In this document: piece by piece, positions 51,326 to 60,249 of the stretch
Layout: every line of letters starts with the position of its first letter
Numbering within the stretch: position 1 is the stretch's first letter
Source of the DNA: Hyphomicrobium_A sp963724945
GTDB lineage: Bacteria > Pseudomonadota > Alphaproteobacteria > Rhizobiales > Hyphomicrobiaceae
Length of the DNA: 64,000 nt
Direction of reading: 5' to 3'
NCBI GenBank assembly: GCA_963724945.1
Contig: CAVRWL010000003.1
Span: 2,232,001 to 2,296,000, forward strand
Notes under the pieces: generated by a model
Seen by the model: the letters and a program-made list of their open reading frames with translations, nothing else
Told to the model about the DNA's origin: nothing
Database searches by the model: none
Translations under genes and position numbers: made by a program

Positions 51326-51428
51326 GTGGCGCTAGCCGATTCCCCCAAATCAGCTTTTTGACCTGCGGGACAACCATGGCAATTGTTTGAGCAGCCGCGC
51401 TCACGCCGCCTCGCGGCACGCTATCGCC

Positions 51429-51485
51429 GCCGCCCCACGAGCTCGCCCTTGACGTAGAGCTGCGGGATCGTCGGCCAGTCGGAGA
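51429..51485 (-). pseudogene. grxD fragment 2
   Basis: On the minus strand: SDWPTIPQLYVKGELVGRR, which matches the NWPTIPQLYVKGEFVGG core of the intact grxD. Only 57 bases remain. It lies between the RlpA-like gene and the small membrane-protein gene at 51521. Confidence 0.75.
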
Positions 51486-51520
51486 GCCGCCCTGAGGCAG
51501 GCCGGTTTTCGCGGTGTCGT

Positions 51521-51955
51521 TCAGGCCATCTCGCCGCCACTGCGCCGCTGGCCCCGCCAACGCGCCAAGAGCCCGAAGGCAACCCCGCTCGCCGGCCAAA
51601 CGATGGCTGACGTCACGACGGCGAACGGGTCGGAGTGCTCGAGGAACTCGTTGACCGCGAACATCAGTCCCAGCGGAATGCCCCAGCACATGATGCCGAA
51701 GAACACCGCCTCGCGCGCGGTCAGCATCGCCCACACGTTCCCTTGGGGCGCGCTAAATCCGCTCAGACGGCGCACGAGGATGCTCAACGGAACGCCAACG
51801 AGAGCGCCCACGATCAGTGCCGCGATCAACGGCGCCATCGATCCGACAGTCTTGAGTTGAGGTACGGCGTAGAGGAACGGCAGCGCCGCGCACGTAATCG
51901 CGGCGTACATCCAAATGCTCAGGCTGGCGACCAGCATGTTTGATTTCGGGGGCAT
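51521..51955 (-). CDS. Small integral membrane protein, 144 aa
   Basis: Four hydrophobic helices (about residues 8-30, 38-58, 80-100 and 110-130) with a basic end (RWRGQRRSGGEMA). MPPKSNMLVASLSIWMYAAI is the start; no strong ribosome-binding site. It is flanked by decayed DNA. No family recognised. Confidence 0.6.
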   Translation of the reverse strand: MPPKSNMLVASLSIWMYAAITCAALPFLYAVPQLKTVGSMAPLIAALIVGALVGVPLSILVRRLSGFSAPQGNVWAMLTAREAVFFGIMCWGIPLGLMFAVNEFLEHSDPFAVVTSAIVWPASGVAFGLLARWRGQRRSGGEMA

Positions 51956-52246
51956 GGGCAGCTTTCCTATGAGGGGTGATACCCTGGTGTGGCCTTGCCA
52001 GCTCGACTGCGCAGTTCCCCACGAGACATTCGCCTGTCGGCATTCCCCAGAGCCGCGACCGAACGGTCACCTGTCAGGTGCCTACGACATCGACCATGCC
52101 GTCAGAATGTCCGGTATTGAGCGAAATCCGGTCGCGATCGAGGCGCCAAGAACGGCAGCTCCTGACCCGAAGCTGCCATTCTGCGTCAGGGCTCGCTCTA
52201 GGAGAAACATGTCGAAGAGGGCGTGGCTTCCCGATATTCAGGCGGA
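51956..52246. other. Intergenic region before the RNA methyltransferase
   Basis: About 290 bases with no credible gene. The only feature is a GGCGGA just before the next start. Confidence 0.35.
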
Positions 52247-53359
52247 ATGACGGCAGACGGCGAGTTCGAGATCTTCCTCGTGGCCACTCCGGGCTTGGAA
52301 GGCCCGCTTTGCGCAGAGGCGCGGGCGAAGGGATTCAAGGCCAAGGCAGTCCCGGGCGGCACGACGCTCAAGGGCGGTTGGCCCGAGGTCTGGCGCGCGA
52401 ACCTGGAGATCCGAGGTGCGAGCCGCGTGCTCGCGCGCATTGGCGCGTTCCGGGCTCTCCATCTGGCACAGCTCGACAAGCGCGCGCGCCGTTTTGCTTG
52501 GGGCGACGTGCTCCGCCCGGATGTGGCCTTCCGCGTCGAGGTGTCATGCAAGAGCTCGAAGATCTATCACTCGGGGGCCGCGGCGCAGCGGATTGAACGG
52601 GCGATCTCTGAGGAACTGGGCGCGCGTGCCTCGCCCGAGGCCGAAGTCTGCGTCAAGGCGCGCATCGAGAAGGATCTCTGCACCATCGGTGTCGATACGT
52701 CGGGCGAGCTCTTGCATAAACGCGGCCACAAGCTGGCCGTCGCCAAGGCGCCCATGCGAGAGACCATGGCGTCTCTATTTCTCCGCCAATGCGGGTTTGA
52801 TGGCGCCGAACCCGTCGTCGACCCCATGTGCGGATCGGGCACATTCGTCATAGAGGCGGCGGAGATCGCTGCCGGCTTGAAGCCAGGCCGGTCACGGCGC
52901 TTTGCGTTCGAGCAGCTTGCAAGCTTCGACCCGGCCGCCTGGCAACGGATGCGTGGCACCGAGACCAGCATTAAGCCCGCGGCCCGGTTCTACGGTAGCG
53001 ACTTGGACGCGGGCGCGATCCGCATGAGCCGCGCCAACGCGGATCGAGCGGGCGTCGCCGCCTTTACGGAGTTCCAGGAGCGCGCCATCGAGGACCTCAC
53101 CGCGCCGATCGGACCGCCAGGCCTCGTCATCGTCAACCCGCCGTACGGCGACCGCATCGGAGAGAAGGCGCGTCTCAGGCCTCTCTACCGCTCGCTCGGG
53201 CAAACGCTCTTGACCCGGTTCGCCGGCTGGCGCGTCGGTCTCATAACGAATGAGGTCTCGCTCGCAGAGGCGACCTGCCTTCCCTTCACACTGAGTGCTG
53301 AGCCGGTGTTGCACGGCGGACTGCGGGTGACGTTATTCCGGACCGCCCCGCTGCCGTGA
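52247..53359 (+). CDS. THUMP-domain RNA methyltransferase (RlmL N-half / TrmN-type, N2-guanine)
   Basis: 370 aa. The N-terminal THUMP domain (about residues 50-150, with SSKIYHSGAAAQRIERAI) is followed by a Rossmann methyltransferase. SAM motif I is VVDPMCGSGTFVIEAA near 195, the acidic loop GSDLDAGAIRMSRANADRAG, and the catalytic motif IV VIVNPPYGDRIG, the NPPY type used on exocyclic amino groups of bases. It corresponds to the first half of E. coli RlmL and probably makes m2G in rRNA or tRNA. GGCGGA precedes the ATG. It is intact within a decayed region. Confidence 0.88.
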   Translation: MTADGEFEIFLVATPGLEGPLCAEARAKGFKAKAVPGGTTLKGGWPEVWRANLEIRGASRVLARIGAFRALHLAQLDKRARRFAWGDVLRPDVAFRVEVSCKSSKIYHSGAAAQRIERAISEELGARASPEAEVCVKARIEKDLCTIGVDTSGELLHKRGHKLAVAKAPMRETMASLFLRQCGFDGAEPVVDPMCGSGTFVIEAAEIAAGLKPGRSRRFAFEQLASFDPAAWQRMRGTETSIKPAARFYGSDLDAGAIRMSRANADRAGVAAFTEFQERAIEDLTAPIGPPGLVIVNPPYGDRIGEKARLRPLYRSLGQTLLTRFAGWRVGLITNEVSLAEATCLPFTLSAEPVLHGGLRVTLFRTAPLP

Positions 53360-53452
53360 TTGCAAGTGCCGCTCCTGGCCGATCGCCGAGCTGCCAGCTT
53401 GAACCACAAGCAACCTATTGCGTTACGTTTTGGCGCAGCCCATAAGTCCTTC

Positions 53453-53731
53453 ATGATCGATAGAGAATCAGCGGCCGGCTGGGTTGTTCAGATAACCATC
53501 CCCGGAGGACCGATTGTTCCTGTAGAGGGCAGCCGTTGGCGACCCGCCACGACGAGTGCCCCGACCTTCCAGTTTTTCAATGTCGCAATCGGCGCGGCCG
53601 ATAAGGCCGTCGAAGCGGTCAGGAAGAAAGCTGGAGCCTCAGATGACGTGGCCATATGCACCGTTCGAGCGTTGTCGTCATCAGAGATTGCCTCGATCAA
53701 CTTGCGAGCCGGCGAGGCCAAGCCCGCATGA
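53453..53731 (+). CDS. Hypothetical protein, 92 aa
   Basis: MIDRESAAGWVVQITIPGGP begins a small alpha/beta protein with AADKAVEAVRKKAGASDD and a final helix SEIASINLRAGEAKPA. Soluble. It follows the RNA methyltransferase gene by about 90 bases. Similar short unnamed proteins occur in Bradyrhizobium-like genomes; function unknown. Confidence 0.55.
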   Translation: MIDRESAAGWVVQITIPGGPIVPVEGSRWRPATTSAPTFQFFNVAIGAADKAVEAVRKKAGASDDVAICTVRALSSSEIASINLRAGEAKPA

Positions 53732-53889
53732 GAACACCGCGAGCTCACACCGCACCAGCACATAGCCGTCCCGCGCAAGGTCGCGCCGATACTCTGGTTT
53801 GAGGCTGACTGCCGCGCCGCGCCGCAGTGATTGCCATCAGCGCCTGCTGCCCGCAACGGGAGGCACGACGACGATGCCGGCGAAACGGC

Positions 53890-53962
53890 TTCGCCGCACA
53901 CAGGAGCCATCGCGGACGATTTCGCAACCGCACACGAGCTCGCCCGTCACGTAGAGCTGCGC
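53890..53962 (-). pseudogene. grxD fragment 3
   Basis: On the minus strand AQLYVTGELVCGCEIVRDG matches the QLYVKGEFVGGCDIVRE core of grxD with several substitutions; it is the most diverged of the three fragments. Surrounding sequence (53732-54055) holds no other gene. Confidence 0.7.
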
Positions 53963-54055
53963 GCCGCTCGCGCAATTTTGAGCACGCGACCCCTCACGAA
54001 TTTGCCGCTGCCGGGGCACATTAATGGAAGCGTGGCAACGCGGAGGAGAACGCCC

Positions 54056-54394
54056 ATGCGGAAGATCATTTTCTTGGCGCTGGTCGGCACGGCACTGTGT
54101 GGTACGCCACCGTGCCTCGCCGACTCCGCCCAAGCGCAGCAGAGCCCTCTCATCGGCCTGCCGATCTACAGCTCGGACAAGCAGAAGGTCGGCAAGGTCA
54201 CCTCCGTCGACGTCGACGCGGGCGGGAAAGTCACAGACATCAAAGCCGAGATCAACGGGTTCCTCGGCATGAGCTCGGGCACGGTGGGCATGGGCGCGGA
54301 CGAGTTCAAGCAGGAGGGCGACCGGATCGTGATCACGAAGACGGCGGACCAGGTCCGCGGGCTTGCGCCACCGAACTACGCGCCGCAGCACTGA
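54056..54394 (+). CDS. Exported PRC-barrel protein
   Basis: 112 aa. CGGAGGAG precedes the ATG. The signal peptide MRKIIFLALVGTALCGTPPCLA is followed by a PRC-barrel domain (SPLIGLPIYSSDKQKVGKV, VDVDAGGKVTDIKAEINGFLGM, DEFKQEGDRIVITKTADQV). Periplasmic PRC-barrel proteins are frequent in Hyphomicrobiales and their ligand is unknown. It faces the grxD operon. Confidence 0.8.
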   Translation: MRKIIFLALVGTALCGTPPCLADSAQAQQSPLIGLPIYSSDKQKVGKVTSVDVDAGGKVTDIKAEINGFLGMSSGTVGMGADEFKQEGDRIVITKTADQVRGLAPPNYAPQH

Positions 54395-54584
54395 CGCGGG
54401 CGATCAGGAACGTTGCGGCGCGCGCGCGCAAAAGCACTGTCCCGCCGCGTGGGCGCCGACGGCCTCGTACCGATCATCCCCTCTCCCCGCATGCGTCATG
54501 CTGAAAGCGTGCCTTCGGCACGACGAGAGGGTTAGGGTGAGAGGCAGCCGCACGCCGCAGCGCGAGTTTCTGCCCCTCACCCCA

Positions 54585-54618
54585 CCCTCTCCCCATCGCA
54601 AGTGTGATGGGGAGAGGG
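54585..54618. terminator. Perfect 13-bp hairpin after grxD
   Basis: CCCTCTCCCCATC (54585-54597) pairs exactly with GATGGGGAGAGGG (54606-54618) over an 8-base loop. It lies 6 bases past the grxD stop on the minus strand. It has no clear U-run. Further CCCTCACCC/CCACCCTCTCC words beside it suggest a dispersed repeat that may also serve as terminator. Confidence 0.55.
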
Positions 54619-54623
54619 AGTTG

Positions 54624-54975
54624 TCAGGCGATCTTCTTCCACTTGTCGTAGGCGACGCCCTTCGCCTCGAAGAGCTGCCCGAGCTCGCCGGCTTCCGCCA
54701 TCTCGCGCACGATGTCGCAGCCGCCCACGAACTCGCCCTTGACGTAGAGCTGCGGGATGGTCGGCCAGTTGGAGAACGCCTTGATGCCGTCGCGGATGCC
54801 CATGTCGGCTAGCACGTTGATGTCTTTAAGTCGACGCCCAGGAGCCCGAGGATGTGGGCGACCTGCGCGGAGAACCCGCACTGGGGCATCTGCCTTGTTC
54901 CCTTCATGAAGAGCACGACGTCGTTCTCGAGATCGTCTTGCGGATCCAGTCCTGGACGTCCTGTTGCGGGTTCAT
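54624..54975 (-). pseudogene. grxD: Monothiol CGFS glutaredoxin GrxD, two frameshifts
   Basis: About 112 aa after correction. AAGGA lies upstream of the ATG at 54975 (MNPQQDVQDWIRKTIS). A missing base near 54940 leads to ENDVVLFMKGTRQMPQCGFS, the monothiol active site; a second missing base near 54835 leads to KDINVLADMGIRDGIKAFSN and the intact C-terminus to YDKWKKIA. GrxD carries Fe-S clusters and pairs with BolA, encoded next upstream. Both breaks are one-base losses in clean coding sequence, so the gene is probably functional. Three fragments of it lie within 5 kb. Confidence 0.88.
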
Positions 54976-55087
54976 GTGCGGTCCTTTGCGAATGCTGGTG
55001 TTGGGTCGGCGCCCGCGCATTCTCGGAGGTAGTGTGCCTTGCCATTGTGCTATCGCTATGTGTGCTTTGGCTGGCGCGAAGTCAATC

Positions 55088-55317
55088 TCAGGCCTCGGCC
55101 GTCGTCAATGCGAGCGCGTGCAGCACGCCGCCCATGCGGCCGCCGAGCGCCTCGTACACCATCTGGTGCTGCTGCACCCGGGTCTTGCCCTTGAAGGCGA
55201 CGAGACGACGTGGGCGGCGTAGTGGTCGCCATCGCCCGCCAGATCCCGGATCTCGATCTTCGCATCCGGGAACTTGGCTTTGATCATCCGCTCGATCTCG
55301 CCGGCATCCATGGCCAT
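55088..55317 (-). pseudogene. bolA: BolA-family protein, one frameshift
   Basis: About 77 aa after correction. MAMDAGEIERMIKAKFPDAK and GDGDHYAAHVVSS are followed by a one-base loss near 55207, then FKGKTRVQQHQMVYEALGGR and LHALALTTAEA. The conserved His of the BolA/IbaG fold (HYAAHVVS and QQHQMVY) is present. GGGAG lies 9 bases before the ATG at 55317. It forms the grxD-bolA pair, which exchanges Fe-S clusters and acts in iron homeostasis. Confidence 0.85.
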
Positions 55318-55399
55318 CGGGCGCGTCTCCCAGGAGAGAGTTGAGTGCCTAGCAAAATCCGAAAAACTGCGACCGCCATCGGGGCGGCAGCACTCTGCG

Positions 55400-55624
55400 C
55401 TAGCTCTCGGACAGCTCCAGACGGTGCTCGATCCGGCCGAGGCGGCGGCCGATCTTGTCGAGCTCGGCATTTTGGGCGGACTCGGACGTGAGCAGGCTAC
55501 CCAAATGCCCCTCGACGGCCGAGAGGCGCACTTCGACCCGCCCGACCTTATCATCGAGCGTATCGACCTTCGTGCGGATGTGGCGCAGGTGCCCGAGCAT
55601 CAGATTGGTCATTTCTTCCGTCAT
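55400..55624 (-). CDS. Coiled-coil hypothetical protein, 74 aa
   Basis: MTEEMTNLMLGHLRHIRTKV and heptad repeats (VDTLDDKVGRVEVRLSAVEG, LDKIGRRLGRIEHRLELSES) make one long amphipathic helix, likely oligomeric. Genes for such short coiled-coil proteins are common in Hyphomicrobiales. It lies between purL and bolA on the same strand. Confidence 0.7.
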   Translation of the reverse strand: MTEEMTNLMLGHLRHIRTKVDTLDDKVGRVEVRLSAVEGHLGSLLTSESAQNAELDKIGRRLGRIEHRLELSES

Positions 55625-55679
55625 TCCGGCATCGTGTCATGCCACGAAATACCCGTCAAGAACAAGACGGGAACATCGA

Positions 55680-57903
55680 TCATCCGCCATATACCCCGGC
55701 AGCCAGCCTTCGTGCACGGCCTTGAGATCGGCGAGCGCCAGCGCCGGCTCGCCCTTCACCGTGATGGCGTCGCCGCCCGTGCGCCCGATGATGCGGCCGG
55801 GAAGCGCTAACAGCCGCGCGCGCTCCAGCACCTCCTCGGCGCGCATGGGATCGACCGAGAGCGACGTAGCGGCCTTGGTCCTCGCCGAACCACATGGCGT
55901 GCGCGGGCAGCCGGCCCTCGTAGGCGAAGAGCTCCACGCCGATGTGAGCCGGCGAGCGCCATCTCGGCGACGGCGACGATCAGCCCGCCGTCGGAGACGT
56001 CGTGCACGGCCGCGACCTTGCCCTCGCGGATCAGCGCGCGCACGAGGCGCCCGGCCTTGATCTCGTCGGCGAGGTCGACGGGCGGCGGCGCGCCCTCGAG
56101 CTTGCCGGTCGACATGCTCCTGGTAGAGCGATTGCCCGAGGTGGCCTGCCTCGCGGCCGATGACGATCACGAGATCGCCCTCGCGCTTTAAGCGCAGATC
56201 GGCCATGCGCGCGATGTCGGGAATGAGGCCGACGGCGCCGATCGCCGGCGTGGGCGGGATGCCGACGCCGTTCGTCTCGTTGTAGAGCGAGACGTTGCCG
56301 GAGACGACGGGGTAGTCGAGCACGCGGCAGGCTTCGCCCATGCCCTCGATGGCGCCGACGAGCTGGCCCATGATCTCGGGCCGCTCCGGATTGGCGAAGT
56401 TGAGGTTGTCGGTGATGGCGAGCGGGTCGGCGCCGACCGCGGTGAGGTTGCGCCAGGTCTCGGCCACGGCCTGCTTGCTGCCCATGCACGGGATCGGCGG
56501 CGACGTAGCGCGGGGTGACGTCGGAGGTCAGCGCTAAGCCCTTCGTCGTGCCGTGAATGCGCACCACGCCGGCGTCCGCCGCCGCGGCCGCTGCACGGTG
56601 TCGCCCATCACCATGTGGTCGTACTGCTCCCAGATCCAGCGGCGCGAGGCAGAGCGCGGGGCCGCCCATCAGCGCCTTCAGCGCATCGAGGATGGCGTTG
56701 GGGGCCGGCACCCATTCGGGCAGGATCATCCTGCGGCGCTGGCGGATGGGAACCAGGGCCGCTCGTAGAGCGGCGCGTAGTCGGCGAGCGTCGCCAGCGG
56801 GATGTCGGCGACCGTGCGCCCCTGCGTGCGTGACGATCATGCGGCCGGTGTCGGTCGTCGCGCCGATGACGGCGAAGTCGAGACCCCATTTGTCGAAGAT
56901 CGCCTGCGCCTCGGCCTCGGCCCCGGGCTTCAGGACGATCAGCATGCGCTCCTGGCTTTCCGACAGCATCATCTCGTAGGCGGTCATGCCCTCCTCGCGC
57001 TGGGGCACGAGGTCGAGGTCGAGCTCGATGCCGACGCCGCCCTTGCCCGCCATCTCGACGGAGGACGAGGTGAGGCCGGCCGCGCCCATGTCCTGGATGG
57101 CGACGATCGCGTCCGTCGCCATCAGCTCGAGGCACGCCTCGATCAAGCAGCTTCTCGGTGAAGGGATCGCCGACCTGCACGGTCGGGCGCTTCTCCTCCG
57201 ATTTGTCGTCGAACTCGGCCGACGCCATGGTGGCGCCGTGGATGCCGTCGCGGCCGGTCTTGGAGCCGACGTAGACGACCGGCAGGCCGACGCCCTTGGC
57301 GGCCGAGTAGAAGATCTTGTCGGCGCGGGCGAGCCCAACGCACATGGCATTGACCAGGATGTTGCCGTCGTAGCCCGTATCGAAGTTGGTCTCGCCGCCC
57401 ACGGTCGGCACGCCCACGCAATTGCCGTAGCCGCCGATGCCGGCGACGACGCCGGCGACGAGGTGGCGGGTCTTCGCGTGGTCGGGGGCGCCGAAGCGCA
57501 GCGCGTTCAAGTTGGCGACGGGGCGCGCGCCCATGGTGAACACGTCGCGCATGATGCCGCCGACGCCGGTCGCCGCGCCCTGGTAGGGCTCGATGTAGCA
57601 CGGGTGGTTGTGGCTCTCCATCTTGAAGACGACGCACCAGCCGTCGCCGATGTCGACGACGCCGGCGTTCTCGCCCGGGCCCTGGATGACCTGCGGGCCC
57701 GATGGTCGGCAGCTCTTGAGCCACACGCGCGAGGACTTGTAGGAGCAGTGCTCGCTCCACATGACGGAGAAGATGCCGAGCTCGGTGAGGCTAGGGCTCC
57801 GGCCGAGGATCTTGAGGAGGCGCTTGTACTCGTCTGCGGTGAGCCCGTGCTCGGCCACGATCTCGGGCGTGATCTGGGTCTCGCTGTCGGGCTTGGCATC
57901 CAT
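55680..57903 (-). pseudogene. purL: Phosphoribosylformylglycinamidine synthase subunit PurL, about ten single-base indels
   Basis: PurL with PurQ and PurS converts FGAR to FGAM using glutamine ammonia and ATP. The start MDAKPDSETQITPEIVAEHG at 57903 is intact up to FTEKLL. Clear PurL pieces then continue in alternating frames: IEACLELMATDAIVAIQDMG, SRRWIWEQYDHMVMGDTV, GTTKGLALTSDVTPRY, KQAVAETWRNLTAVGADPLA, VHDVSDGGLIVAVAEMALAG and RIIGRTGGDAITVKGEPALA. Breaks are near 57145, 56822, 56750-56650, 56590, 56480, 56115, 55950, 55862 and the stop. No in-frame nonsense codons occur within the pieces, so the gene is probably whole in the cell and the sequence is locally poor. About 740 aa expected. 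Confidence 0.9.
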
Positions 57904-58226
57904 TCCGTCGGCTCTTGGCGGAAGACTCAGAGGTGGAAACGAGCGCTTATAGCGGGCAGGGGCGCCCTTGTCGCCTCGCGCCGAGCGCGTCCGCCGGCGC
58001 GGGGCTGAAGGCTGATCTGGCGTACTGCCCAAACGGGTGGGAAGGGGGACCTACCCGCGACAGTTGCGCGCTGCAGCATGCACATTGCTGCATTGCAATA
58101 TATCCCGTTTTTGCAGGCGACTCCTTCGGTTAATTAAGCCCCCGGTGCCGAGCGGGCGCCCCCTTCGTATTGCCGAGCCCGCCGGTCCGGTTTCGTTTCG
58201 TAGAGGCCATTAGAAGGAGCTCGAGC
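57904..58226. other. Intergenic region between purL and an exported-protein gene
   Basis: Both genes read outward, so two promoters are expected. GCAGCATGCACATTGCTGC near 58072 is a short palindrome. An AT-rich patch (near 58098-58115) and TTAATTAA near 58130 are promoter-like. No small gene is seen. Confidence 0.35.
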
Positions 58227-58619
58227 ATGTCCGCGATCATCAAAGGTGCTGGCGTTGCCGCCGTGCTTGCCTTGTCCACCTTCGTCGGAGCGGTGAACGC
58301 CGCCTCGGAAGAGGACGCGGTCAACTTCAAACCCCTTCAAGGCGTGAGCCTGCACATGGGCTCCAAGCACGCCGTCGGCTACTTTCTCACCGACAACGGC
58401 GCCTGTCAGCTGACGCTCGTCGTGGGCGATGAGATCAGCCAGGACGACGTGCTCCCGGCCACGGTCTCGGCACGCTTCCGCGCCGCCGTCGACGCCGGCA
58501 GGACCGCCCGATTCGACACAGGGAGCGGCACCGAGCTGCAGTTCACCTGCGGGCCCGAGGCCACCGCCATGTCGGTCGTGCCGCTGAAGCAGGTGGCCTA
58601 CACCACACCGAAGAAGTAA
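58227..58619 (+). CDS. Exported hypothetical protein, 130 aa
   Basis: AGAAGGAG precedes the ATG at 58227; a longer open frame upstream is chance. The signal peptide (IIKGAGVAAVLALSTFVGAVNA, cleaved before ASE) is followed by a beta-rich domain with VSLHMGSKHAVGYFLTDNGAC, LTLVVGDEI and a second Cys in LQFTCGPEATAM, probably one disulfide. Followed by a strong hairpin. Function unknown. Confidence 0.75.
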   Translation: MSAIIKGAGVAAVLALSTFVGAVNAASEEDAVNFKPLQGVSLHMGSKHAVGYFLTDNGACQLTLVVGDEISQDDVLPATVSARFRAAVDAGRTARFDTGSGTELQFTCGPEATAMSVVPLKQVAYTTPKK

Positions 58620-58635
58620 TCATTCGGCGCTCGGG

Positions 58636-58667
58636 AAGGGGCAGGAGGATCCACCTCCTGCCCCTTT
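58636..58667 (+). terminator. Rho-independent terminator
   Basis: AAGGGGCAGGAGG (58636-58648) pairs perfectly with CCTCCTGCCCCTT (58654-58666) over five bases, followed by T. It lies 17 bases after the exported-protein stop. Confidence 0.8.
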
Positions 58668-58882
58668 CGATTCCGAAGTGCCCGTGAGCTTCTGCTCCAA
58701 ATCCAGAAGCGGCCGTCGTTTGGCCGTCGGGCTAGGTCGCCTCAGGGCCAGAAGCGAACGTCCGGGGCCGACCGTGGCGGTTCGTAAAAGGCCGGTCACT
58801 GCCGCGGAAAGGCTATTCAACGGCAAGCGTCTGCAAGTTGGCGAGATCGTTCCGTCGACGCAGACCCGTCTTGTCCTTCCGC

Positions 58883-59914
58883 TTAGTACACCTTCTTCCG
58901 GGGTTCGTTCTCGGACGTCTCCCGCGCCGGGCCCGCGACCTTCTTGCGCGCGACCCCCTCGGCCATGACCGTCACGAGGTCGTGCATGATCCCGTTGATG
59001 TGAAGTGCGGTGATTTGAGACGGGTCGAGATGCGGCACGAAACAGACTATGTCGCCGCCGATGATATCCAGCCCGCGGAAGCCGCGCAGGATCTGCAACA
59101 TCTCGCGGATGGTAAGTCCGCCCGCCTCGGGATCGGCCACCGCGGGCGCGTCGCTCAGCGACATAACGTCGAGATCGACCGTCACAAACACCGGACCGTT
59201 GCCGATGATCTTGCGAATTTCCGCCACGGTCGCGGGAATGCCGATGTTCTCGATTTCGGCCAGCGAAAGCAGGCGATAGCCGGCCGAACGCGACCATTCA
59301 TCCATGTGCGGGTGCACCATCGGGCCGTTGAGGCCGACGTGCACGTAGCGTGATGCATCGATCAGGCCCTCCTCGAAGCCGATCCGGAAGCCGTTTCCTG
59401 CGTGGCAATGGACGCCCGCGGAGTCGCCGTAGGAGTTTGTGTGCGAGTCGAAATGAATTATACCCACCGGCTGCTTGCGCCGGGAATTCGGCCCCGCGAT
59501 AGCGCGGAGCACCGGCAGAGTGCAGGCGTGATCGCCGCCGATCGTGAAAGGAATGGTGCCGGAGGCGTCCATCCTCGCATAGAACTTTTCGATATCAATC
59601 GTCGCCTGGTCGGCAAGAGTTGGAGTCGGGATCGGCACATCGCCAAAATCGCAAATGCGCGCGAGCTCGAAAGGGTTGACCCCGAACTCGCGATGACTGC
59701 GATGGTATGCTTGGGAGCGATGGCGAACCGCGCGCGGCGCGAGATATTGCGTTCGCTCGATGGGGTTGATCGCCAACGGCAGGCCGACGAGGGCGATGTC
59801 GGCTTTGCTGAAATCTGTTTCTATCGGGCACCCGAGCAGCTTCGGAATACCGTTCCAGTAAAAATATCCCTCCAGAAGATTGACTGCCTCGGCGGCACTG
59901 GGATTAAAGCTCAT
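58883..59914 (-). CDS. Arginase/agmatinase-family hydrolase with altered metal site
   Basis: 343 aa. The ureohydrolase fold is clear: FTIGGDHACTLPVLRAI gives the first His, GIIHFDSHTNSY the DxHxD loop, FVTVDLDVMSLSDAP the DxD loop. The last residue of DSHTN is Asn where agmatinases have Asp, and the usual DPxxAPG after DxD is SLSDAPAV. The metals may be held differently, so the substrate need not be agmatine; guanidino-acid hydrolysis is likely, activity is uncertain. I chose the ATG at 59914 (MSFNPSAAEAVN) with GGAG ten bases before it. Less GC-rich than neighbours, and it interrupts the pur cluster between purL and purQ. Confidence 0.8.
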   Translation of the reverse strand: MSFNPSAAEAVNLLEGYFYWNGIPKLLGCPIETDFSKADIALVGLPLAINPIERTQYLAPRAVRHRSQAYHRSHREFGVNPFELARICDFGDVPIPTPTLADQATIDIEKFYARMDASGTIPFTIGGDHACTLPVLRAIAGPNSRRKQPVGIIHFDSHTNSYGDSAGVHCHAGNGFRIGFEEGLIDASRYVHVGLNGPMVHPHMDEWSRSAGYRLLSLAEIENIGIPATVAEIRKIIGNGPVFVTVDLDVMSLSDAPAVADPEAGGLTIREMLQILRGFRGLDIIGGDIVCFVPHLDPSQITALHINGIMHDLVTVMAEGVARKKVAGPARETSENEPRKKVY

Positions 59915-60249
59915 GGCGAAGTTACTCCGGTTCATTGGGGCGGCTATTGGCGCACTTGCGCGTCGGTGAGCGGGCAGATTCCGGCGGGAGCATTGCCAAT
60001 ACTCGATCATGCCAAAGTGGGGTTGCTGGCTACCCGCATATGTGAGGGTAGGCCGCTCATCAGCTCAGCTAATCTTCGGAGATAGTTTGGAAAGAGTTCT
60101 CTGTGGGCGCGTGTTTAGAGCAATGCGATGGAGAGTCCCAAGACGACTGCCTCCCCTTGGCCTCAAGTCGGCTTGGATCATAAGGCGAAGTTGCTCACCT
60201 TCGCGCCGATGTTCCCTTTGGTCGGAAAAGCGCGCGTTCGCGGCCGAGC
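59915..60249. other. Intergenic region between the arginase-family gene and purQ
   Basis: No convincing gene. It holds the promoter region of the arginase-family gene and the 3' side of purQ. Confidence 0.35.
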
